A stretch of DNA of 64,000 bases from Bacillus sp. JCM 19058 (GCA_001310555.1 BAXO01000020.1:3356-67355), one strand, 5' to 3'; shown: positions 10,168-19,891, counted from the stretch's first letter. Notes: generated from the sequence alone by a model not told the origin. A program made the numbers and translations.

Positions 10168-10194
10168 ATATCGGCATGGGATTGAGGAAGTTTA
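10168..10194 (-). promoter_or_regulatory. Sigma-D promoter of hag
   Basis: A perfect match to TAAA-N15-GCCGATAT on the minus strand: -35 at 10194-10191, -10 at 10175-10168, spacer 15. It predicts a leader of roughly 105 nt that contains the CsrA sites. Confidence 0.95.
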
Positions 10195-10467
10195 ATCGTT
10201 TTTGTAGATTTTTTTTCAGTTTTTCTTTTGTTTTTCACTAAAACTAATTCTAAGGGCAGGTGATAAAAGAACTATTACGACATAATATTGATTCATGAAT
10301 ACAGTCGATAGCGGAAAGAAAAAGCAATCAACTTTGACCGTTTGTTGCCAATTTATTATCAGCTAATGCAAACTCACAATATATAATAGTAAGCTGTTCT
10401 GCTCTCCATCACTTGTATTCGTCTGCAAAAGAGCCTCCGCTTAAAAAAACACTTGCTACAAACTCGC
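10195..10467. other. Intergenic, no gene seen
   Basis: Spacer between the LuxR-type regulator and the hag promoter. No ORF with a ribosome binding site. A loosely paired GC-poor segment near 10430 may end the regulator transcript but is not convincing. Confidence 0.4.
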
Positions 10468-11091
10468 TTAATCGCCTCTTTGGACGTACCCGTGCTTAAA
10501 CAAATGGTTAATGAGCTCTGGCTTGCTGAAAACTTTCAATTTCCGTTTAATCGATTCGATATGACCGACGACCGTATAAGGTGAGAGAAAGACATCCTCT
10601 GCAATCGTCTTAATTGCTTTCCCTTGAATTAGGCCGCGAATGACCTCTGCTTCGGTTTCGTTAAATTGCTTGAACGATTTTTCAGAAGGTTCAAACTGCT
10701 TTTCAGAGATAGTTGTATTCCTCTTAATAACATCTAGCATAGGCTTCTGAAACTGAATATCGATAAATTGACGATAACGTAAGGCAACAGTGATCTTTTC
10801 TACTAAATTACTGGAGTTTTGACAATAGGCAAGTAAGTGGGCGTGAGGGACTTTCTTCAGAATAGAGTGAACAAGCTCTAATTGATTTTCGTATAAAATA
10901 ATTATGACTTTCTTTTGCTCTGACTGTTTCTGGTCGCCCCATTCATGTAACAAATCGCTAATATCCTGATGACAGATGATCGATACATCCTGGTTTGGTT
11001 TTTGCATAAATTCTTTCATTAATTGACGGGCAAGCCTCTCGTCACTAAATAAGAATTCTCGAGAAGCCAATTGAAGATCTAGGTCATTCAT
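10468..11091 (-). CDS. Orphan LuxR/NarL-type regulator
   Basis: An intact 207-residue protein with a C-terminal LuxR-type helix-turn-helix (residues 143-200; FNETEAEVIRGLIQGKAIKT, then SPYTVVGHIESIKRKL). The N-terminal 120 residues lack the acidic pocket and DD/D/K pattern of a response-regulator receiver, though a strand pattern like VIIILYENQLELVH suggests a receiver-like or degenerate fold. It sits between csrA and hag, where B. subtilis has no such gene. Its target and signal are unknown; control of flagellin or neighbouring motility genes is a guess from position. Confidence 0.75.
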   Translation of the reverse strand: MNDLDLQLASREFLFSDERLARQLMKEFMQKPNQDVSIICHQDISDLLHEWGDQKQSEQKKVIIILYENQLELVHSILKKVPHAHLLAYCQNSSNLVEKITVALRYRQFIDIQFQKPMLDVIKRNTTISEKQFEPSEKSFKQFNETEAEVIRGLIQGKAIKTIAEDVFLSPYTVVGHIESIKRKLKVFSKPELINHLFKHGYVQRGD

Positions 11092-11239
11092 ACTGCATCA
11101 GCCACCATTAATAATATTAAACTTCAACACCTTTGAGTATATCTAAAAGTGACAAAAATAACCATTTATCTTGTCCATTTTACAACATTCGACCTATACA
11201 CTTGCAAGACATTTCGTTCATAATAACTATTAAAAATTC

Positions 11240-11275
11240 AAGAAAAACCCAGATTAAGTAGGTCTTTTTTATTGA
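11240..11275 (-). terminator. Possible terminator after csrA
   Basis: A weak imperfect hairpin (AAAAGACCT... with ...GGTTTTT on the minus strand) flanked by A/T tracts lies about 40-70 bases past the csrA stop. Pairing is short, so this is only a possibility. Confidence 0.35.
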
Positions 11276-11312
11276 ATGAAAAAATATATTGACAAATATC
11301 GTTTGATATATT

Positions 11313-11540
11313 TCAATGATTCCGTTTAAGCAAGCCTTTTAATGCATCCATCGATACTGTTTTGACTGCTTCACTGTTTTCCGCTTGGATTGCCAAATAA
11401 ATTTCCTTTCGATGAATTTCGACATGTCGTGGGGCTTCAATACCGAGCTTGACCTGATCTCCTTCGACAGCAAGAATCGTTAGCTCAATTTCGTCGCCAA
11501 TTTGAATCGCTTCGTTTTTTTTACGAGATAAAACAAGCAT
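11313..11540 (-). CDS. csrA: Carbon storage/translation regulator CsrA
   Basis: A 75-residue RNA-binding dimer. [19 protein letters not shown] is the invariant CsrA start; [19 protein letters not shown] holds the beta-5/helix region with the binding Arg. In Bacillus it represses hag translation and is antagonised by FliW. Its ATG directly follows the fliW stop codon (TAGATG), and the ribosome binding site lies inside fliW, so both are translated together. No frame break. Confidence 0.97.
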   Translation of the reverse strand: MLVLSRKKNEAIQIGDEIELTILAVEGDQVKLGIEAPRHVEIHRKEIYLAIQAENSEAVKTVSMDALKGLLKRNH

Positions 11541-11987
11541 CTATCTTTCCTCCTTTGTGACAGGAGATTGGAAGATTGCATGCTTGGTCCGGTAATGAGA
11601 CTCACTCATGACTAATTGCTTTCCTTTTTTTTGCACGCTATTGATAATTAATGGGGCTTGCAAGTTAGCTGTTGTTTCTGTGAAGGGCTCACGAACGGTG
11701 AGCATAACAAAAATAGCTACATCATCTTGCTTCATGATTTTCAACTGCTCAATCGTTCCATCTGGAATTTTCACCTCATAGCTGTTAACAAACGAAAACG
11801 GGTCGGCAACAACGAATGCAACCTCCCTCGTTTTTAGCGATTGCAACACATAGAAAGGCGTTCCGTGTTCAAAAGGAAGAAGAACAAAGCTAGTTTCCTT
11901 CTCAAAGGCCGGCAATCCTTTTGAAAAATGAATGATGTTTTCTTCCTTTACCTCTACTGTATTACTGTACTTCGTCCCAATTTTCAT
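11541..11987 (-). CDS. fliW: Flagellar assembly factor FliW
   Basis: A 148-residue intact FliW. It binds flagellin or, when flagellin has been exported, CsrA, which it inhibits allosterically. Typical segments are IIHFSKGLPAFEKETSFVLL near the start, YEVKIPDGTIEQL in the middle and LQAPLIINSVQKKGKQLV near the end. AAAGGTGA precedes the ATG. It is the first gene of the fliW-csrA pair, here cut off from yviE by an inserted reductase gene on the other strand. Confidence 0.95.
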   Translation of the reverse strand: MKIGTKYSNTVEVKEENIIHFSKGLPAFEKETSFVLLPFEHGTPFYVLQSLKTREVAFVVADPFSFVNSYEVKIPDGTIEQLKIMKQDDVAIFVMLTVREPFTETTANLQAPLIINSVQKKGKQLVMSESHYRTKHAIFQSPVTKEER

Positions 11988-12127
11988 TCGTGATCACCTT
12001 TTCACTTATAATAATCTTTGTTCAGATTGTACCATAGATTATCCTTCTTCAAGAAAGCTCTGTGCAAATGTCTGTTACTGTCCTATTGCATCTGTTAAGC
12101 TAAAGCTACAGAAAGGGGAGAAGAATT

Positions 12128-13066
12128 GTGATGGGCATTCGAACAGAGCTTGGCAATAGCGGGTTATTTGTCAACAGAATCGGACTTGGAACAAATGCCG
12201 TTGGCGGACATAACCTTTTTGAGAAACTCAGCGATCAAGTAGGGGAGGACATCGTCAAAACTGCTTTACAAGAAGGGATCGATTTTCTTGATACCGCTTT
12301 TATTTACGGACCTGAGTATTCTGAGCAAATTATTGGAAAGGTCTTAAGGGAAACAAGTAAACGGGCGGAAACCGTCGTTGCAACAAAGGCGGCCCATAGG
12401 TTTGTCGGCAACGAAGTCGTTTTTGACAATTCACCTGCTTTTTTACGTGAGGCTGTTGATCGTAGTTTGCAGCGACTACAAACGGACTATATCGATTTGT
12501 TTTATATTCACTTTCCCGATGAACAGACGCCTAAGGACGAGGCTGTCGGTGCTTTGAAGGAATTAAAGGATGCCGGGAAAATTCGTGCGATCGGTATATC
12601 TAATTTTTCTTACGAACAGCTAAAGGAAGCGAACAAGGATGGCTATGTCGACGTCTTGCAAAACGAGTACCATCTGTTCAATCGTCAAGCAGAAGAAGAC
12701 ATCCTGCCTATATCAATGAGCACGGCCTTTCTTTTATCCCGTACTTTCCATTAGCCGCGGGTCTGTTGACCGGAAAATATACGAAAGACAGCGCCTTCCA
12801 TGACATTCGTTCTAACAATCCTTTGTTCCAGGGAGAAGCGTTCATACGTAATTTGGAGAAAGTGGAGCAACTCAAACAAATTGCGACTTCAAAAAAACAC
12901 CGAAACGGCTCATGTTGTGTTGGCCTGGTATTTGATACAGGATGGAATTGATGCCTTGATTCCTGGAGCGAAAAAGCCAGAGCAAGTCACCAACACAATG
13001 AAAGCGCTCGATGTCGAATTGACACCAGCAGAGCAGGAAGCAATTGATGCAATTTTTCAAGCATAA
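12128..13066 (+). CDS. Aldo/keto reductase, IolS-like (two frameshifts)
   Basis: An NADPH-dependent (beta/alpha)8 oxidoreductase. The catalytic tetrad is visible: Asp in FLDTAFIYG with its Tyr, Lys in VVATKAAH and His in [13 protein letters not shown]. The segment [11 protein letters not shown] and the closing [20 protein letters not shown] match B. subtilis IolS/YccK closely. The frame breaks near 12691 (one base missing) and in the A7 run 12892-12898 (one too many); restored length is about 312 residues. Start is GTG, or ATG three bases later, behind AAAGGGGAG. It is the only plus-strand gene inside the flagellar block. The substrate is unknown. Confidence 0.85.
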
Positions 13067-13068
13067 GT

Positions 13069-13102
13069 AACAGCCTCCCTTCAATAAAGGCGAGGGCTGT
13101 TA
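13069..13102. terminator. Hairpin between convergent reductase gene and yviE
   Basis: AACAGCC (13069-13075) pairs with GGCTGTT (13095-13101) around a 19-nt loop. There is no strong U tract on either side, so termination activity is uncertain. Confidence 0.4.
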
Positions 13103-13109
13103 AGGAAGG

Positions 13110-13685
13110 TTATACGCTTCGGTCGACGAGCTGAACATTAAAAAGAATATTGTTCTTCTGACGTAAGTAGACTTCCGTCTGCCACTTTCTTACTTGAATT
13201 TCCGGCTCATGGCGCTCCACTTGAACATCTATCTCTCCATTGGAAAACTGAACAGATACACTTCCAGGCTTATATGTGAAGGCGACCTGAGAAAGCGATT
13301 GGGGCATATAGGTGAGATTAACAGCTTTTTTCTGAGGCATACTGTTTATTTTGGCAATGTGTTGGATTGCCTTGTTCCCATTTTCAATTTGTCTTAGTAA
13401 TTGGCCTTCCCGCCCTCTTTTAGCAATATGATCAAGCCAGACGAGCTTTGATTTTGCGCTAAACTCACTCGCCATTCTTAATGGGGCCTTTAGGTTGGCC
13501 GCTGCAAACGCCTCTGTCTGATCAATCAGGACCCGCCCCTGGGTAGAGCGAATTTCAACAGCATCAGTTGGCGGTTTGCGAATTTTTAAATTAGCGTGTT
13601 GCTGCTGGATGATCAATCCTGGTCGAAAGGTCCGCATCCCGAGGGCAGCGGACGTTGTTTGAATCTCCAGCCTAGGAACAGTCAT
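13110..13685 (-). CDS. yviE: DUF6470 family protein YviE
   Basis: An intact 191-residue protein at the yviE position directly after flgL, whose stop codon overlaps its start (ATGA). The family (DUF6470) occurs only in Firmicute flagellar operons; its role is not established. Conserved blocks such as PRLEIQTTSAALGMRT at the start and VERHEPEIQVRKWQTEVYL near the end are visible. It has no signal peptide or membrane segment, so it is likely cytoplasmic. Confidence 0.85.
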   Translation of the reverse strand: MTVPRLEIQTTSAALGMRTFRPGLIIQQQHANLKIRKPPTDAVEIRSTQGRVLIDQTEAFAAANLKAPLRMASEFSAKSKLVWLDHIAKRGREGQLLRQIENGNKAIQHIAKINSMPQKKAVNLTYMPQSLSQVAFTYKPGSVSVQFSNGEIDVQVERHEPEIQVRKWQTEVYLRQKNNILFNVQLVDRSV

Positions 13686-14830
13686 CGCAGGAAGTCCAGT
13701 AACGAAGGCTGGATAATCCGAGCGCCAACTGCAAGCGCTGCGCTATGAAGACTTTCTTGAATAACTAGCTCGATAATTGCTTCCTCAAAATCGATGTCTT
13801 CATTTTCGGACATGATTTTTTTGGCGGTAATTTCTTGATCGAGCAAGCGGTTCTCAATCATTTCGGCACGATTGACGCGAGCACCTAGCTCAGCGCGCTC
13901 ACTCGCAAGAGCATCGATATGCCCAAAAAAACACATCTAAATATCCGGTTAACTCTTCACCAGTAATATTCGGATCTTCAAGTGCCCGTTCAAGCCGAAT
14001 AATATCACCAAACAACACACTGTTGAAAACGTTATTCGGGTCAATGTTCACAGGGATCATAACCCCTTTTAGAAGCTCGATCTCGATCGTTTGCGAATTG
14101 GCGGAAATAGCCGAGGGGCTGGAAACAATTAAATCTCGCGGCAATAATGTCTTGCTCGTTCCTCTTTCCGAATAAGTCAGTTCTTCTTCGCTAATACGCA
14201 GCTGAATCGCTTGTCCATCAAAATCATCGCTTTCATTAAAATCGGGATTTCCAACTTGCCGAACATCTTGAAAAATCAGTTCATCACCATCCGTTCCGAC
14301 ATAGCGAAACAACTTCCCGTCATAAACGATTTCGTAGTTTTCCGGATCGTTATCAAATAAAACCTCCAACCTTGATCGAGCTCGTCGAGATTAATGACTG
14401 GCGCATTCGTAATATCCGTTCCGTTAAAAATATATTTGTTGCTGTTTTTCGTATTGGCTATAGAGGCCAAGTGTTCACGCAGCTGTTTAATTTCTTTGGC
14501 GATATTGGCGCGTTCACTTGAGTCGTAGGAATCATTAACGGCCTGCGTCCCCAATTCGCGAATTCGCTGCAAGGTAACGTTAGCATCGTCAAGGGCCGAA
14601 TCCGACGTTTCCAGCCAGTTATAGACCTCATTCAAATTGCTTTTAAATTGCCCAATTTGAGCAACCTGTGCTCGGTAACGCATGCCCCTCATCGCGATGA
14701 CCGGATCCTGTGAAGCTCTTGTAATTTTTTTTCCGCTGTTTAACTGTTCATTTAACTCGCCAAGTCGTCTATAACCTTGGTTAATATGCTTTAACGAATT
14801 ATTGGCGAGCATCGATTGTGTTACGCGCAT
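13682..14830 (-). CDS. flgL: Hook-filament junction protein FlgL (two frameshifts)
   Basis: FlgL (HAP3) joins hook and filament together with FlgK. The N-terminus MRVTQSMLANNSLKHINQGY and LNSGKKITRASQDPV are the flagellin-like D0/D1 region, and the C-terminal helix holds SERAELGARVNRAEMIENRL. One base is missing near 14365 (GGGTTG read as GGTTG) and one is extra in the A7 run 13925-13931. The restored protein has 382 residues. It follows flgK in the same operon and overlaps yviE. Confidence 0.93.
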
Positions 14831-14892
14831 ATCCCTTCACTCCTATCTTCCGACAACACCCATACTGTTAATGACTCGATCAAGCATCTCGT

Positions 14893-16494
14893 CTATTGCC
14901 GTAATGTTTCTAGCTGCAGCATTGTAGCATGTTGGAATTGAATCATTAACGTCAACTCTTCGTCCATCGAAACACTACTAACCGATTGTCGGTTATAGTT
15001 GACTGAGTCAAGATGCGTTAATGTGGTATAATACATCCTTTCTGCTTCCTGTGTTGTCGTTGCAAATTCTCCGATCAAGCTCTGATAAAAGCCTAAAATT
15101 GATGTTTGCGCTCCTTCAAATTGAAGGGACGTTTCGAACAAATCAGCCAACCGTTGAGCATTCGTTTTATCACCGGAAACGGCCTTAGGAATACCAGGAA
15201 TAAAATTATCTTCGTCATCGAGAAAATCTCGGAGATTTTCATAATAATCTTCTTCATTGCGATCGGCATTTAGCAGTTCTTGATAGCGTTCTCTCGCCTC
15301 TAGAGTCAGCGCGTCAAGATTGACACCCGCAGCTGTGATGTTATCGAGATTGGCTAGAATATCTGCGTGAATGACAAGATTTGCCGCCGCGTTGGAGCGA
15401 TCAAATTGCGAGCTGTCAAAGAATTCACCGCCACGTCTGACTTCGCCATTAACATCAGGTAATGTAAAGCCAATCGAATGGATGTTGTTTATTTCTGTCG
15501 CCAATCGAAAGGCCATTTCATTCAAGGAATCGATTAAGTCTGGAATGAGGCCGGGTTGAACCTCTCCTGCTTGATCAAGATAACCAAACGTTTCAATTAA
15601 GCTCTTTAAGTTACCGTTTGGCAAGTCTGCAAAGGTTAACGAGCCCTCTCCTACTTGCAAGCCTGTGACATAGCCTTCTTCATCATAGTTTACCTCAACC
15701 GTTTGCAGGGCACTGGCATCTCTGCCATCGACAAGCTTCAGATCGGTTCCAGCAATGGTGACGGTTACGGTCCCTTCAGCTGCAGGATTCGGATTGCCGC
15801 TGCTCGCCTCACGCTTGACTGATATTTCAACAATCTCGGAAAGTTGATCGAGGAGGCGATCCTGCTCATCGTATAAGTCATTGGTTACATAGCCATGAGG
15901 CTCCGCTTCCCTAATTTGGCGGTTCACTTGATTAAGCTGCTCTAAATATGTATTTAAGTTTGTTGCGGTTTGATCGAGATCCTCCTTATAATCATTCCGC
16001 AGCCTCATTAATGAATCGTGAAAATCCTTAAAGGTCTCCGCGATCATTTGTGCATTCTCTTTAACAACGGTACGCGCTCCAGCATCTGGTGTCTCCCCGC
16101 CCAAAACCTGAATAGACTTCCAAAACCTGTCGAGTTGCGCGGCCAGGCCACTCGTTGACGGCTCTCCTAATACATCCTCCATTTGGTAAAGCACTTGATA
16201 ACGAGCCTCCCAATACCCTGTTTTGCTATTTTGAGTGCGAAATTGGTGATCGAGAAAGTTATCGCGAATCCTTTGAATCGAGCCTGCTTTAACACCTGTT
16301 CCAACAAAGCCGGGCATTCTCGGGCTATTTAACCCAATATTCGGATAAGGCTCTGTTTGCTGAAAATTGACGCGCTGCCTCGTATAACCCGGCGTTTTGA
16401 TGTTTGCCACATTGTGCCCTAATGTATAGAGCGCAGATTGCTGAGTCATCATTGCCCGTCTCGCGGTTTCAAGCCCATGAAATGTCGATGTCAT
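14893..16494 (-). CDS. flgK: Hook-filament junction protein FlgK
   Basis: An intact 533-residue HAP1. The start [20 protein letters not shown] and [18 protein letters not shown] are the diagnostic rod/hook-family N-terminus, and the closing [16 protein letters not shown] is the matching C-terminal D0 helix. It is one of the few long genes in the window with no homopolymer break; its reading frame contains no A or T run of seven. It lies between flgN, its export chaperone, and flgL. Confidence 0.97.
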   Translation of the reverse strand: MTSTFHGLETARRAMMTQQSALYTLGHNVANIKTPGYTRQRVNFQQTEPYPNIGLNSPRMPGFVGTGVKAGSIQRIRDNFLDHQFRTQNSKTGYWEARYQVLYQMEDVLGEPSTSGLAAQLDRFWKSIQVLGGETPDAGARTVVKENAQMIAETFKDFHDSLMRLRNDYKEDLDQTATNLNTYLEQLNQVNRQIREAEPHGYVTNDLYDEQDRLLDQLSEIVEISVKREASSGNPNPAAEGTVTVTIAGTDLKLVDGRDASALQTVEVNYDEEGYVTGLQVGEGSLTFADLPNGNLKSLIETFGYLDQAGEVQPGLIPDLIDSLNEMAFRLATEINNIHSIGFTLPDVNGEVRRGGEFFDSSQFDRSNAAANLVIHADILANLDNITAAGVNLDALTLEARERYQELLNADRNEEDYYENLRDFLDDEDNFIPGIPKAVSGDKTNAQRLADLFETSLQFEGAQTSILGFYQSLIGEFATTTQEAERMYYTTLTHLDSVNYNRQSVSSVSMDEELTLMIQFQHATMLQLETLRQ

Positions 16495-16519
16495 TGTAAA
16501 AGCCTCCGTTCTTCTTTGT

Positions 16520-17017
16520 TTATGCCTTTGAATCGAAAATGGCCGGATTCCTCCTGCTGTTACTTTCTTCTCGTTCCTCCGGCCGACGGTATTGTAGCTC
16601 CTCTACACCTGGGTTGAGCAAATCGAGAGAAAGGTTAACGAATTGCAACGATTCAGCGATCAATGATTGATTAAGCTCGTTCGATTTCCTTAATTTGTAA
16701 ATTTCATCAAGCAAGGCGTACTGTAGCTCAGAGAGTAACTCACGTTCCTTTGTCGATACGTATCCGACCATTTCCGAAATCGTAGCATGCTCCCTCTCTC
16801 CCCCAATCCATTGGAAAAAAGCATGAACCTGCTGTTCTCGCTGCTTTTCTACAATTTGAAGCTTATGGACCAATTTTGACTCTTTTCTGATTAGCGAATC
16901 AAGAGCCGCGACTTTATTTTGTTTAATCAATTCAGTCTTTGTTTCTGCAACCTGATTTAGCTCCTGATGCACCTCCACTGCCTCTGCCAAAATGTGAATG
17001 ACTGCCTCAGCTGACAT
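16520..17017 (-). CDS. flgN: Flagellar export chaperone FlgN (YvyG)
   Basis: A 165-residue helical protein with coiled-coil character, the FlgK/FlgL chaperone by position between flgM and flgK. The frame stays open further upstream, but that part is the out-of-frame flgM gene. The start at MSAEAVIHIL is chosen because AAAGGTGGG lies just before it, 17 bases after the flgM stop. The C-terminal 20 residues are Arg/Glu-rich and probably disordered. Confidence 0.88.
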   Translation of the reverse strand: MSAEAVIHILAEAVEVHQELNQVAETKTELIKQNKVAALDSLIRKESKLVHKLQIVEKQREQQVHAFFQWIGGEREHATISEMVGYVSTKERELLSELQYALLDEIYKLRKSNELNQSLIAESLQFVNLSLDLLNPGVEELQYRRPEEREESNSRRNPAIFDSKA

Positions 17018-17033
17018 GCCGTGCCCACCTTTC

Positions 17034-17294
17034 TTATCGGTTCCAATAGTCATAAAAACGGTTGCGACCTTTTTTTTGCCTCTACACGATACTCTCCGTT
17101 TTCTATTTGTTGCTTCAGTTCTTTGATTTTTTTCCTGGCGTTTATGATCAATATGGTTTTCCTTTTGCATTTCAAGTGCCTCAGGGGAAATTTCAAGCTT
17201 ATCCTGTCCTGCTTTCTTTTTTTGGTTGATTGGCTAATTCCAGCTGTTGATAATATCGATTAGGCTGAATTGGCTGATAGTGATTAATTTTCAA
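17034..17294 (-). CDS. flgM: Anti-sigma-D factor FlgM (three frameshifts)
   Basis: FlgM holds sigma-D inactive until the hook is complete and FlgM is exported. No intact frame exists as given: T7 at 17217-17223, T7 at 17127-17133 and T8 at 17071-17078 each carry one base too many. Without them the product is 85 residues: KINHYQPIQPNRYY, then DKLEISPEALEMQ, RQEKIKELKQQIENGEYRVE and the end RFYDYWNR, matching the sigma-binding C-terminal half of Bacillus FlgM. The TTG start is the best fit to the family (KIN...) but its spacing to GGTGAGG is short. A sigma-D-type promoter precedes it. Confidence 0.85.
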
Positions 17295-17334
17295 TTCCCT
17301 CACCACTATTCTTAAAATTTATTCTCTGCTGTTA

Positions 17335-17361
17335 ATATCGGCTAGTTTCATCGTTTTGTTA
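17335..17361 (-). promoter_or_regulatory. Sigma-D promoter of flgM
   Basis: The minus strand has TAAC (-35, 17361-17358), 15 bases, then a perfect -10 GCCGATAT (17342-17335), about 40 bases before the flgM start. B. subtilis flgM also has a sigma-D promoter, creating feedback on its own inhibitor. It lies directly against the end of yvyF. Confidence 0.85.
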
Positions 17362-17362
17362 A

Positions 17363-17802
17363 TCATCTTTTTAAACGTTCATCCAAAGAATGGTACGTTT
17401 GAAAATGCTTCCGACTAGAAATTTCATGGTGCTCGCGCTTTTCATTGAATCTTTTTTTTCCTTCGCTTCCTGAGCAAGCCCTTGCTGAATCGTATCTTTA
17501 CAGCTTAAACATATTCGACCCGTGCGAATCAGTTGTCCGCATGAATCGCATGGATAACCAAGGTTAGGGTAATGTGTCACTATAATTCGACCTTCTCGAA
17601 TAAACTGCTGGATTTGTTCAACCGAAACACCGGTATACTCACACACTTCATTCAAGGTGGCCATCCGATTTTGTTTCCGGCGCATAAAACGACAAACACT
17701 TTCGTAATCCCTTTCCTGCTTCTTATAACAGCTTTGGCAAAATGGCTGGAGCATTTTAACAAATAGCGTCCCGCACCTTGGGCAATTCGAAAGCTCCTTC
17801 AT
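17363..17802 (-). CDS. yvyF: Flagellar operon protein YvyF (C-terminus uncertain)
   Basis: A small protein with an N-terminal zinc-ribbon-like CPRCGTLF...CQSCYKK and a second pair CDSCGQLI...CLSC, plus an inner helix-turn-helix-like segment (MATLNEVCEYTGVSVEQI). This is the family named 'flagellar operon protein YvyF'; its function is unproven. The T8 run at 17452-17459 is suspect: as written the protein ends ILWMNV, but if the true run is 9 (or 6) it ends YHSLDERLKR at 17363, a better family fit. About 146 residues. Confidence 0.82.
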
Positions 17803-17826
17803 TCATGATTCCCCCACTTCCTCTAG

Positions 17827-18527
17827 TTAACGAGCAATGGTCAGCGAGGCCACTATCTCTATTCCACTCGCTTTTAATGCTTTTGCTGCTTGTCTGACAG
17901 TCGTCCCTGTGGTATAAATATCGTCTATTAAAATGACTTTGTTTAGCTTTCTATTCGTTTTTTTTCGCTTCGTCAACAAAAAAAAGGGGAAGCGTTAACA
18001 CCAGCAATCCGTTCATGTCGGCCCTTCTTACTTTGTTTTGTTCCCGAAGCCCGTTTCAGCCATCGATGAGGCTCAGCCCAGCTATCAAGCAAGAGCTCTG
18101 ACTGATTAAAACCACGCTCTGCCAGGCGCTGTTCACTAAGCGGAATTGCCAAAGGCTCGTAGTCTTGGAATTTTCTTTGATAAACAGCATGAAGCTCATT
18201 TGAAAAAAAAGCGAGCAATCGCCGTATCTCCTCTAAATTTATAGCTCGTCAGCCATTCCTTCAAAAAATCATTATAGTGGTAAAGTGAGACATTTCGTTC
18301 AAGCAAGCCAGCTGTCTCACGATTCGCTTCCCACTTAAGACAGTCGCGGCAAACATCCGCCTTTTTCTTCTCCATCGCTCGATAACACTGGCGACAGCCA
18401 TACTGCTTAAAGGCTCAAGCTGTTTTTTACACATGCTGCATATGAGCGAATCCGACTGAGATAAAAACAGCCGACGCCAGCTCGCTTCTTCATAAAATTG
18501 TGTTGCACAGCATAAGCAGAGCATCAC
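17827..18527 (-). CDS. comFC: Competence protein ComFC, phosphoribosyltransferase-like (four frameshifts)
   Basis: ComFC is needed for DNA uptake during transformation and carries a PRPP-binding fold. An N-terminal zinc finger (CLCC, later CSMCKK, CRQC, VCRDC) is followed by ERGFNQSELL and the PRPP loop VILIDDIYTTGTTV (17890-17950). Breaks: one base missing near 18412, and one extra in each of A8 at 18203-18210, A8 at 17978-17985 and T8 at 17958-17965. Restored length is 232 residues, close to B. subtilis ComFC. Its start overlaps comFA. No comFB lies between them. Confidence 0.87.
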
Positions 18528-19891
18528 CCCACTCCCCCCTCCCGATTCATCCGCATAATTTGGCGACGCGCCGCCTTCATCGCAATCGTTTTGCCATAAT
18601 GAAAAAAAACAACTTCACCATCCGGAGCATGTGGGTCTCTACCGGCACGTCCCGCAATTTGGACAAGAGCCGATTCGTCAAATACATCGTCCTCTGCCCC
18701 GAGGACAGCGACAGCCAAATTTGAAATGGTTACACCTCGCTCTAATATCGTCGTCGTAATAAGCAGTTGACATGCCCCTTTTCTAAACGCAGCAACAGCT
18801 TCATGTCTGTCTAAAGCATTCGCATGGACAGCTCGGTGCTCAATTTGTTTTTGCGTCAATATTTCAGATACTCGTTTAAGCGCTCGAACCGTTGGAACAA
18901 ACAGAAAAACGGGCTGTCTATGATTTTCGAGCCACCTTATTACGGCAGACGACATTCTCCCTTTTTGAGCAGCCTTCCGCCAATTGCCACACCACCGAAA
19001 ACATGGGACAGGCAACGGTTTGCCGTGAAAGCGACGTGGAATTTTTACGATTTCTAGCTGTTTGGATACGCGCAATGTCCGCCCCGGAGTCGCACTTAAG
19101 TATATGAGAGCGGCGTTTTGTTTTTTTGCCATAGAAACAGCATACTCGAGGCTCTGATCATAAGAGAACGGAAAGGCGTCGACCTCATCCACGATAACGA
19201 GATCGAACGCTTGATAGTAACGCATCACCTGATGGGTCGTGGCGATAACGAGGACAGAACTAATGTCCCGTTGGTTGCTTCCACTGTAAAGAGAGGTAAT
19301 AGCCGCTTCCGGAAATGCTCGTTTGAGCCGGAGCGTCAGCTCTTTCACCACATCGGTGCGCGGCGTCGCCAACAGAACTCGAAATCCTTTGGCAAAAGCC
19401 TGTTCCAAGCCTCGGAATATGATTTCGGTTTTTCCTGAGCCGCACACAGCCCAGACGAGCAAGGAGCTCTTCTGTTCAACTGCCTGAACAACCGCTGCCG
19501 ATGCGCGCTTTTGCTGAGCTGAAAGCTCGCCTTTCCAGCTTAACGAATGCGCCTGAGCCGAACTTGTATTAGCCTCTCCTTGCCATGTCAATAAAGTTTG
19601 ACATGAGCTAATTTTACCGAGCTTAATACAGTGACGGCAATACTTGCACCATTTGCCGCACCGTGCACATCGATGAGCGCCAAATAATGACTGTTCTTGA
19701 TTATTGCAGCGTACACAATATAAACGACCGTTTTTTGTGACGAGTGCATCGGATTGCTTGATCGCGCCTCGTTTCATCGCCATTTCTATTGCCACATGTG
19801 AAAAAGGGAGTTCAGAGCGCAAAAGTCGCTTCCCTTGAAGGAAAAGGGCCAGTTGATTGGCAGGAAGAAGATCTAGTTTCACGGGGCTCAC
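18524..19891 (-). CDS. comFA: Competence helicase ComFA
   Basis: An intact 455-residue DEAD-like ATPase at the inner membrane that drives single-stranded DNA import during transformation. Order: N-terminal four-Cys zinc finger (about 57-90; CVRCNN, CARCGKWC, CRHC), Walker A CGSGKTE (about 150), Walker B DEVD, motif III SATPG, and C-terminal motifs TTTILERGVTI and QIAGRAGR. The in-frame T7 run at 19122-19128 shows that not every such run is wrong. comFC overlaps its 3' end by 4 bases. I see no clear ComK box upstream. Confidence 0.95.
   Translation of the reverse strand: MSPVKLDLLPANQLALFLQGKRLLRSELPFSHVAIEMAMKRGAIKQSDALVTKNGRLYCVRCNNQEQSLFGAHRCARCGKWCKYCRHCIKLGKISSCQTLLTWQGEANTSSAQAHSLSWKGELSAQQKRASAAVVQAVEQKSSLLVWAVCGSGKTEIIFRGLEQAFAKGFRVLLATPRTDVVKELTLRLKRAFPEAAITSLYSGSNQRDISSVLVIATTHQVMRYYQAFDLVIVDEVDAFPFSYDQSLEYAVSMAKKQNAALIYLSATPGRTLRVSKQLEIVKIPRRFHGKPLPVPCFRWCGNWRKAAQKGRMSSAVIRWLENHRQPVFLFVPTVRALKRVSEILTQKQIEHRAVHANALDRHEAVAAFRKGACQLLITTTILERGVTISNLAVAVLGAEDDVFDESALVQIAGRAGRDPHAPDGEVVFFHYGKTIAMKAARRQIMRMNREGGVG

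Noticed and set aside
17018..17170. An N-terminal extension of FlgN.
   Set aside because: The extra residues are the flgM reading frame shifted by run errors; the true FlgN start has a strong ribosome binding site just after the flgM stop.
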